Source of the DNA: Mangifera indica
Taxonomy: Eukaryota > Streptophyta > Magnoliopsida > Sapindales > Anacardiaceae
DNA: 64,000 nt
Direction: 5' to 3'
Assembly (NCBI RefSeq): GCF_011075055.1
Contig: NW_025401151.1
Coordinates: 62,001 to 126,000, forward strand
The position numbers and the translations under genes were made by a program. Every line of letters begins with the position of its first letter. The stretch's first letter is position 1. A model generated the notes under the pieces. That model was not told the DNA's origin, did not search any database, and was given only the letters and a program-made list of their open reading frames with translations. Positions 56,291 to 64,000 of the stretch are shown here, in pieces.

Positions 56291-58046
56291 AAATTTAATG
56301 CTCAAACTTTTTGAGCCGATTTCAGGAATAGATAAAAAAAGTTGTCCGCTTCAACAATTTAATACATTCCATCTTTTTTTAACTGACATTTTCCAATCAA
56401 AATCCCCAACCTACAGAACTCGTCCAATGTTGGCTTCCTCTGTTGATGAGTCCAGCATCGAAAGTCATCTCCTCTCAGGCATCTCAAATTTCTCCTCTCC
56501 AATGTCTCAAATGTCTCATCTTCGGAGCTCAAAATCTCGGCGAACTCTCCAGAACTCTTCTTCGAATCGTTAGTGCATCAAACAGTTTGTCTTCATCATA
56601 GCATTGACGACTGTCGACTGGAACTCATCTTCTCTCTGGCATCTCTCCCATCCCGTGTTCGTCTTTGACTCTTTTATGATTTTCAATTTTTCACTTTATA
56701 CTGAAGTTATTTCGTTATTGTCCATAGAAGTTATTTTGCTTGAGTGGCGTTGCTTCTCCCCTGGATTGAAAAAATAAGTATAATGAAAAGAATTGGAGTG
56801 TTTACATCTCAAACTTCCTCAACTTAGTTGATAAAAAATCAGAGCTTTTGTTTTTGCTAGAGTGGTTTTGCTTATCCTGTTGCAGTTCCTCTTTGTGTTT
56901 TTGCTTGGAACGGAATGGTTTGTGGCTGCTGGGTTGGCTTCTCCCGGCCTTGAGTTTTTTCAGTGTCTATAACATTCTTTTTGCAGTGTGTTTGCTTTTG
57001 TAACTTGCATTTCTCTGTATTTTTTTGGCTTAGTGTTCCATTTATTGTGACTCTTTGTTACAGGCCTAACGTGTGTATGGCTTATTTTTAGCACGCTTTG
57101 ACTCATTTAATAACTAGTTTACTTAAATCTTGGTTAATTAGGATAATAATAAGCTAGATCAGTTGAGTAGTCTTCGGATAGCTTAGTCTACGTGTGCTAT
57201 TAACATGCATTACAGTTGTGATGAAAGCTATACAAAGGCTAATTGATCACGAAATAAGACATCATATTCTCATTTATCAATCCATTGTAGAGTCTATTTT
57301 TGCTTTTATTAATCTTTAATTGGTCTCCTTGAGAGCTTCTCCATTTCGACAACAATTCCGCGAAAAGGCAGAGGCCGAGCGAGAGCTCAACATCATCCAG
57401 AACCTAACACTCTCCCTCTCTCTTTTTGTGAAATATTTCAGATTTTAACTCATTTTTTAATCTTAAATTTTCAGCCAGCAAAAAATCTTTATTGAGTACA
57501 TCATACTGGATAAGGTGAATGATGAAGAGCCACATGCTCACCAGCTTGGCAAACTGCTAGAGACATCTCAACTGGTAAGCTCTTAAATTTTAAAGTTGGA
57601 GCATGGGGAATAATTTTGTTATTTTGTCCTTGTAACAGCCTTTTTTACATCTGTGCTAATCTATGGATAAACTTCGTTGGTGATTTTGGAAGGCCTGGAA
57701 ATTTCCTTGTATTTCTTGGGAGAAGTTGTTTCATTGGTATTTCATTTTCTTCCAATAACCTTTGTGGTTTTATTCTTTTCATATCTACTAGGCTTTAGTT
57801 TGAGTTAGTCTGTGCTCAGGGTGAATGAATTTTTTAATCGCTTCCATGGAGGTTGAATTCTGTGGTAATGTTTGTTTGCTGCTTCTTGCAGTAGATTGTT
57901 GAAAGTTGAATTGTAATGGTTTGTCAAGCCAAGACTTGGTTTTGTGCGTCTGATCTAGGATTTCCTTTGCCTTTTAGCAGTGAATTAGAAAACTGGGATA
58001 TTTCTGAACACTTGTAATGTTAATCTCCAGTCAGGTAACAATTAAT
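56291..58046 (+). other. Unrecognised region with possible exons
   Basis: No known family is identified. 56298-56573 is open and Ser-rich (SGISNFSSPMSQMSHLRSS). Near 57345-57575 two stretches look exon-like: one reads REKAEAERELNIIQ and, after a T-rich, intron-like gap ending tttcag, another reads FIEYIILDKVNDEEPHAHQL followed by GKLLETSQL and then gtaagc. Around them the sequence is T-rich like plant introns. This may be a small gene or a broken host gene whose remainder lies beyond the hAT insertion at 58055. Evidence is weak. Confidence 0.3.
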
Positions 58047-58054
58047 GTTGCAAG

Positions 58055-61000
58055 CAAGGTTTTCAAAACCGGATCGGGATAAAAACCGTTTTAAGTACTG
58101 GTTTGGATTAGACTGGTTGGACCGTTTAGACTGGTCAGTTGGACCGGAATTATAGTTTTATGTAAAAACATAAAAAAAATTATGTTTAATTAGTAATTAC
58201 TTATGCTTTACACAATAAATTTTATATTGTGCATACTTTTCAATTTTTACAATTAACAAAATATATGCATTATTGAACATAAATATAATAAGTAATAATA
58301 ATTAATTTTGCATCAAAAGAAAACATATACATAAAACAAATCCAATTCCACAAACACATGCACTATTAATTACTGAACACTAAAATAAATCAGAAATATA
58401 ATATATACATTAAATAAAATATAAAATCAACCAATCAACATAACCATTATTAAACAAATAATATTCAATTCAACATTTAACAAAACATATCAAAAATATA
58501 ATTTGTTTAACATAAAGTTTAATAAACGAATAATTACTTATTCTTTATTATCACTAATGATAAAAGATCCTGTCATTGTTTCTGTTGCACTCTCTATCAA
58601 TTGTTTATCTTCTATACCATTTTCTTCAATAGTATTATCTACAAAATTTATAATTGAACATTTTATTTTCTTTCAGCCTAAAAAATCAATCATTTATATA
58701 AGTGTATAAATATTTGTGTAAGTACTAAAAAAATGTTTTTACCTGAGAAATTATGTGACAAATCATAAATTGTTGAATCATTATTGATAGGAATAGATCC
58801 CTCTCCATAAAGCATTTGATCCAATTCATCTGCATTAAATTCACCGAACTTCTCTTCCTCGTCTACTATCTAGAAGTCTGTTTTATCGATACTTTCATAA
58901 TCAATTGGATCAAAATTTGATTTCTTATAACATAACCTAAATATGATAAAAAGTAAAGATTAAAGAGCATTAAGTAGGGTACATGTAAAGTTGGAAATAA
59001 TCATTAAACATGATAAAATAGTTTAAATAAAAATATTTATAAATGTAATGATGCATAATTATAATTGTGTTTACCTATTTTGCAACCGTAAGTTATGTTG
59101 AATAAAAACAAGATCATTTACACATTGATGCTTCAATCTATTTCTCTTCTTAGTATGTATGAGTTCAAAAACACTCCAATTACGCTCACAGTCTGAAGAT
59201 GTTGAAGTTTGACTAAAAATTTTAATTGCAAACTTCTGTAAATTGGGAGTATTGTATCCATAAGTTCTCCACCATTCATATAATACAAAATAACATGTAA
59301 ATAATAATGTAATAGAATTTTATAAATTAGAAAAAGAATCGAGACATAAGAAACATATAAATTAAATTCATATCAGGTTGTGTAGTTTTGCATGTTTCAA
59401 TAGCAAATTGACGTGGAAAACAACATGAAACATTCTACTCTCTTCTTCTAACTTCGCCTTACTAACATTAAACATACATATTTTACTCTCATCAAAATCC
59501 AGAAAACCTTGTAATACCTCTGGTTTTGTGCAAAAAGATTCATGATCATATTGAAATGCAAGATTCAAGTAATACGCAACTGCATGAATACCTCGACGCA
59601 ATGTCCTATCCCACCTCAACTTGATTATTTGAGTATAAGGCTTGTAGAATTTCTATTTATTCTTAAACAACTTCTTTATCCCTAACCTAGCTCTATACAT
59701 TCCATCATAGACATATCCCAATAAAGGTCTTTCATCTGAATCTACAATACGAAGCAAATGCATCAATGGTCCCACAACTTTTACAATTATACCTATTTCG
59801 TTCTAAAAATCATTATTCAGAATCATGATCACAACTTTTTTGCCTTGATTACTCTTTGCATATCTAGAATCAATAAAAAACATGTCAGTGACTATTGCTT
59901 GTAAGTCATGCTTATGCTCAAAAAGACTTTGCAATGTGATAAAAGTCGTAGCAAATCGGGTTGCACCAGGCCGTATAATTTCTCTCCATCATTCTCTCTT
60001 CCTCAACCAAGCTATCAATAATGTATGATTATAAATAAACTTTGTCACAAGAGATGCACATTTGGAAATTCTAATAATGTGATCCATTTTACCAATATTT
60101 TTCAAAATCAAATTGATACAATATGCTGCACAAGGTGACCAAGCAATATTTTTATATTTTTCAGACAATAATCCTCCAACTGCTTTATAATTAGCTCCAT
60201 TATTAGTCACAAAATGGACAATGCTCTTAGGCCCAACCCATAATACTATTTCCTCAAACAACCCAAATAATGTGTCCGCCCCCTTTACAACACCAGATGC
60301 ATCCACTGATTTGATAAAACAAATCCCTTTTGGACAATATACTAAAAAATTTATTAGCGACCTACTAGAAATGTCTGTCCAACCATCAGCCATAAGTGTA
60401 CAACCAACTTCTTACCAATTTTTTTTGTAACTATCAATAAATAATTGCACTTTCTTCTTTGAATTGTTCAACAAATTCACTCGTGCTTCATAATATGTCG
60501 ATTGTTTATATCTAGACCCAATTGCAGTAATGACATCTAACATAGGTTGGAAATAAATAGAATTTGATGCATTAAGAAGGATGCAAGCATCATATAAGAA
60601 CCTCACAACAACCATGTCAACTCTCCATTTGGCTTCTTTTCCAGCCAAAACACTTTTTATTAAAGGTTGAGCCCTACTAGTAGTCCTTGGAGCAAAAAAA
60701 TCCCCAACCCCAATCGGTCTTTTTCTTTTTGAATAATTTGTAAGTCTAATTTGTTTTCTAGAAGACCCAATACCAATATTGCCCTCAGTCATATTCATAG
60801 GAGGAGACAACCCTTCAAATTCTTCAACTGTAATATCACCTTCAAATTGAGGTATAGTAGCACCAAAAGGAGTTGCATGCCTACGAAATTCTTGTTTTTC
60901 TTTATTTTTTGCTGTAATCTCATCTAATGCATTCACCATTTGATATCTAACATCATGAGGAACTTTAGTGCATGGACCAACATCCTTTTTTTTCCAGCCA

Positions 61001-62356
61001 AATATTGTTTCATTTTATAAACACCACCTCCTTTAGTTGTTTTACCACAATATAAACACTTCAACATATTCCTTCCATTCTCATCTACACTCTTAGAAAC
61101 ATGTGCCCAAGTAATATCACCTTTTACTCGACATGGTGTTGAAGAAACCCCAGATCCAGATGAAGACATACTTCCATTTTATTTATCTGTTACATATAAG
61201 AATAACAATAAAATCAGAATACCAATTAATATATATATATTCATTAAATATATATTGAACATTAAAAATAAAAATGTTTATAATTAGGTTTTTAAAGTAT
61301 AACTTTCAATTTTAAAATTTAATATCATCAATACTTGTTATGTGAAAGTCAAAGACTCAAAAACTCATAATCAATTTTATTATTTAATTCAACTATGAAA
61401 TTTCAACATGCATAACTCCATACATTCATTATAAATAACAATATTCATAATTTGGGCACAATACATAACTTCATACATTCATAATCCGAATTTCAATATT
61501 CTTTATTTACATCAATATTCGTTATAAATTGTCATATATTGAGTTATTATATGTAAATAGGGTATCATAGAAGATTGATATTTAACTTTCAAATTCTTAG
61601 AAATTAATCACGTTACGAATGAAATACATTCAATCTAGACATTCATATAGATACATAATAAAATTACAAATTAATAATAAATCAATTAATATTTACTAAT
61701 CTATATATTTTCAAATTAAGAATTGTTATTTGTTTATATAAATTGACATATTATTTATATATTTTCTAATTTGTTTAAACTTTGAAGTTTCAATAAATAC
61801 GGTTTCAAATTCAAGTGATAATATACTGTTTCAATATTGTTAATTCAAACAAACGAAACATCGTTTTTTCCAAACATTGGTGAATAGTAATTCAAAAAAT
61901 CGAGAATAGTTCATTTGAATTGTTTTTTTCCAAGCATTGTTTATTTATGTAATATACTGTTTCAATATTATTTTTTCAATGCTGTTTCAAAGCCTTGGAT
62001 ACACACTAGCTTTCTGTCATTGCCTAAAAAGTCGTCGGTCATAACAGCAACGAAACCTCGTTGTCGTCAACGACTGTCTAAGCCTAAGAAGTCGTCATGA
62101 AACTGCTGTCTTGTGAGCCTACAAACCCCTTTTGCGTCTGCGTGCACTGCAAGAAACAGGAAAGAAATAATAAAACTGTTACTTTTATACATAGCTTTTG
62201 AAATGGGGACTGCTTTGACCGGGTTGGACCGTCGTTCAACCGTAGTCCAACTCGATTTTAATCTTATAACAATTCTGTGTAATAGCAGCCGACTACAGTA
62301 CCGGTTCACGGTCCGATCGGTCCAACCGACTGGTCTGGTTTGACTTTAAATCCTTG
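58055..62356. mobile_element. hAT transposon, 4302 bp, perfect 8-bp target duplication
   Basis: The 8-mer gttgcaag lies on both sides (58047-58054 and 62357-62364). The left end starts caaggttttcaaaaccgg; the right end, read inwards, starts caaggatttaaagtcaaacc, giving a short imperfect terminal inverted repeat of hAT type. Both subterminal regions (about 58070-58150 and 62200-62345) contain repeated ggttggaccg-like motifs. The interior carries a degenerate hAT transposase on the minus strand. The perfect flank suggests fairly recent insertion, yet the transposase is dead, so it was probably moved by another element's enzyme. Confidence 0.93.
58745..61169 (-). pseudogene. hAT transposase (BED finger, DUF659, dimerisation), inactivated
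   Basis: It begins MSSSGSGVSSTPCRVKGD. A BED-type zinc finger follows (WAHVSKSVDENGRNMLKCLY, CGKTTKGGGVYKMKQYLAGK), in which the usual HL of the HLAG box is YL. A shift in an A-run near 60990 leads to VPHDVRYQMVNALDEI. The RNase-H-like core (DUF659) shows MADGWTDISS and VTNNGANYK, where relatives have an aspartate in VTDN, and WSPCAAYCINLIL, where relatives have AAHC. Further shifts and stops occur near 59990, 59800 and 59640. The C-terminal dimerisation part (about 59285-59085) reads EWWRTYGYNTPNLQKFAIK and TSSDCERNWSVFELIHTKKR. A final exon (about 58935-58745, NFDPIDYESIDKTDF) contains a TAG. Changed core residues and several breaks make it catalytically dead. Confidence 0.9.
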
Positions 62357-62364
62357 GTTGCAAG

Positions 62365-63057
62365 TCTAGAAGCAGTTGTGATTAAAGAGGTAACAATTGA
62401 TGTTCCTCAAAATTGGAACCAGAACCTACCCAGGGTAGGCCAGTTCCGTGTAGGAACTGGAACCGAAAGCTGGGTATCCGATAGTTCCAATTCTGGATCA
62501 GTTTTTTTCTCATCCCTCCGTATATATATTTGTTAAATACTAACCAAATTGTAATCACTTTTATGAGTTTATCTACTTTTCAAGAATCAGGGATAAAATG
62601 TTCAATTTCTTGTGAATTCAACTGAAATGCGTACGGAAGGGGTAGAAACATGTAAAATAATATATAAATTTAATAAAACACTATAACATCATTTAAATAC
62701 TCAAATCTAGTTGCATATAATATAAGAATAAGTATAAACATAAATTAAATGTGCAACAACAATTATTTAAAAGGTCAGTTACATGATAAAATGAACAATA
62801 AAGTTATATATATAGTTATTTTAAATACACAAATGAGTATATATTTGATATATGTCATCAAATAATTAGGTGATTTTGAATTAAAAATAAAATAATATTT
62901 AATCATACGATGATATATCATATATGTGTTTATTTATGTATACAAAAATTGATACATGTAATGTTGCTCTAAAACTAAAATGAATAATACTACATCTACA
63001 AAATTTTACATTCATACCAATTTATGTTTTCAAATTGATTTGATATAAAATAAACAA
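62365..63057. other. Intergenic; MITE remnant at 62810-62965
   Basis: 62365-62540 follows the hAT insertion and has a weak open frame (ValThrIle-type start, no family). 62810-62965 contains the MITE core seen at 33590 (tgtcatcaaataattaggtg, aatcatacgatgatatatca, ttatgtatacaaaaattg). The rest is AT-rich with nothing recognised. Confidence 0.45.
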
Positions 63058-63373
63058 GGCCTAGGAGCTATTTCCCATCCAAGGTTTGTTGAAATGACTA
63101 AAATATACTTTTAAGTTTCAAAAAGTCACGTTCCCACCTGTTGTCCACTTTTATTAGTCAATTTTATTAAATAAAATTGTAAGAAGTTCATTTTGCATAG
63201 ACTTTTTCTATTTTATTTTTCCTTTTCAAAATGAAATATATTTAGTGTTAATTATAAATTTTAAAAATATTAGGATTATTAATAAAAAATTTCAACGGTT
63301 TTCTAAAAATTTGAAAAAACGTTCTACGCTGTTTTTAAAATTTCGTTATGTCAATAGATATAATTATTTGGCC
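63058..63373. mobile_element. Short MULE relic of the ggcc-ended family, 316 bp
   Basis: Left end ggcctaggagctatttccca and right end taattatttggcc are the family's ends, with internal phrases such as aaggtttgttgaaatgac and taagtttcaaaaagtcac. Flanking 9-mers aataaacaa (63049-63057) and aataaatat (63374-63382) agree at 7 of 9 positions, consistent with an aged Mutator target duplication. Non-coding. Confidence 0.7.
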
Positions 63374-63618
63374 AATAAATAAATATAAAAGGTTAATGCT
63401 TACATGAATCAGTTAAAAAAACAACAACAGAGTAATGAGTAACGAGAAGAGACATAAATTCTGCAAACGTTAAACCTCTGCTTTCCTCAATTTCAAAGAT
63501 TTCGCTGGTTAATAGAACCTCTGCTCTCAAGTCTTATAAATCCATGATTGTAGCCACATGGGAGTCAAATCTGATAAATTTGCATTAAACCCAACAAAAA
63601 CTTGCTTTTACAACATCA
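63374..63618 (+). other. Upstream flank of the LRR-kinase fragment
   Basis: AT-rich with a TATA-like cttataaatcc at about 63532-63542, some 80 bases before the ATG at 63619. It may be the original promoter of that gene. Confidence 0.35.
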
Positions 63619-63897
63619 ATGGCGATTCTCGAGATTTTGTTTTGTTCCAGTGTTGATTTACACTGTTTCATCATGTCTACTCCAGTCTGCAACTGGGTTG
63701 GAGTCTCTTATGATGGCCGCCATGGAAGAGTCACAGCATTGGGCCTTTCATCAATGCATCTTCGAGGCACCATTTCTCCACACCTGGGAAACCTCTCTTT
63801 TCTATCATATCTCAATCTCAGAGACAATAACTTCCATGGCAATCTGCCAAATGAACTTGGAAAATTACACTATTTGGACTCGAAAGAGCACAATTAG
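63619..63897 (+). pseudogene. N-terminal fragment of an LRR-XII-type receptor kinase
   Basis: The frame starts MAILEILFCSSVDLHCFIMS (a signal-peptide-like start) and jumps straight to TPVCNWVGVS. It therefore lacks the NLTTDQSALLxxK part of the LRR cap, about 30 residues, that the pseudogene at 51327 retains. The second cap cysteine is tyrosine (VSYDGRHGRV instead of VSCDG). Two LRRs follow (LRGTISPHLGNLSFLSYLNL, NNFHGNLPNELGKLHYL), then the frame stops after 92 codons. Nothing kinase-like appears in the last 100 bases of the window. It is related to the 51-kb copy (SGTISPHLGNLSFLVNLDL) but distinct from it. Confidence 0.85.
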
Positions 63898-64000
63898 GTT
63901 GACAAAACAGCTATTACTGCTTCCTTAAGTGAAATACCAACACTACGAAAATAAGGCACTGAGTTAGAAAGAAGAGATATGATGCCAATTTCTGATCTCT
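63898..64000. other. Window end, nothing recognised
   Basis: No continuation of the LRR reading frame in any register is evident. Confidence 0.4.

Noticed and set aside
58055..62356. Active autonomous hAT
   Set aside because: Frame breaks, an internal stop and altered core residues in the transposase rule out activity despite the intact target duplication.

Overview
The window is nuclear DNA of a eudicot plant. It is AT-rich, with GT-AG introns, TATA boxes, plant-specific gene families (extracellular LRR receptors, CYP71-type P450s, DUF2921 membrane proteins) and many plant transposons. The species cannot be fixed from sequence alone; the receptor proteins look rosid-like, perhaps Sapindales (weak inference). 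There is no sign of bacterial, organellar or viral DNA. No tRNA, rRNA or CRISPR structure was recognised.

Layout. 1-5.6 kb: a foldback Mutator-like (MULE) element, short tandem repeats, a broken DUF2921 gene and a Harbinger MITE. 6.2-10.5 kb: a CYP71-type P450 pseudogene and an orphan P450 5' fragment. 10.8-16.3 kb: an intact receptor-like protein gene (RLP-1) with its flanks. 16.3-26.6 kb: a 10.4-kb MULE inserted upstream of RLP-1. 26.6-32.3 kb: displaced RLP upstream DNA, a Harbinger MITE and a partial Ty1/copia element. 32-40.4 kb: duplicated spacer DNA with MULE relics, MITEs and one complete short MULE. 40.5-45.4 kb: a second intact receptor gene (RLP-2), a tandem paralogue of RLP-1 on the same strand. 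45.9-51.3 kb: another copy of the spacer. 51.3-55.2 kb: an LRR receptor-kinase pseudogene. 58.06-62.36 kb: a hAT transposon with a perfect 8-bp target duplication. 63.6-63.9 kb: a second LRR-kinase fragment.

The only genes that look intact are the two RLPs. They are Cf-9/RLP-type cell-surface receptors with a signal peptide, extracellular LRRs, one membrane segment and a short basic tail but no kinase. The rest of the locus is typical of a resistance-gene cluster that grows and shrinks by unequal exchange. RLP flanks occur at two places (38.6 and 50.9 kb) without the gene, the spacers are present in two or three copies, and several transposon insertions can be proven against an empty site in the paralogous copy.

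The most unusual structure is the 10.4-kb MULE. It carries two convergent genes: a transposase with only its PB1-like and zinc-binding N-terminal parts, and a DUF1985 (Ulp1-protease-associated) gene with a fully open reading frame across six phase-0 exons but no protease domain. Both are cut where their 3' ends meet. Each gene is preceded by a tandem amplification of a module made of a TATA box, a first exon and a splice donor: eight copies of about 391 bp on the left and two of about 586 bp on the right. The first intron of each also holds the same ~120-bp repeat in mirrored orientation (three copies on the left, thirteen on the right).
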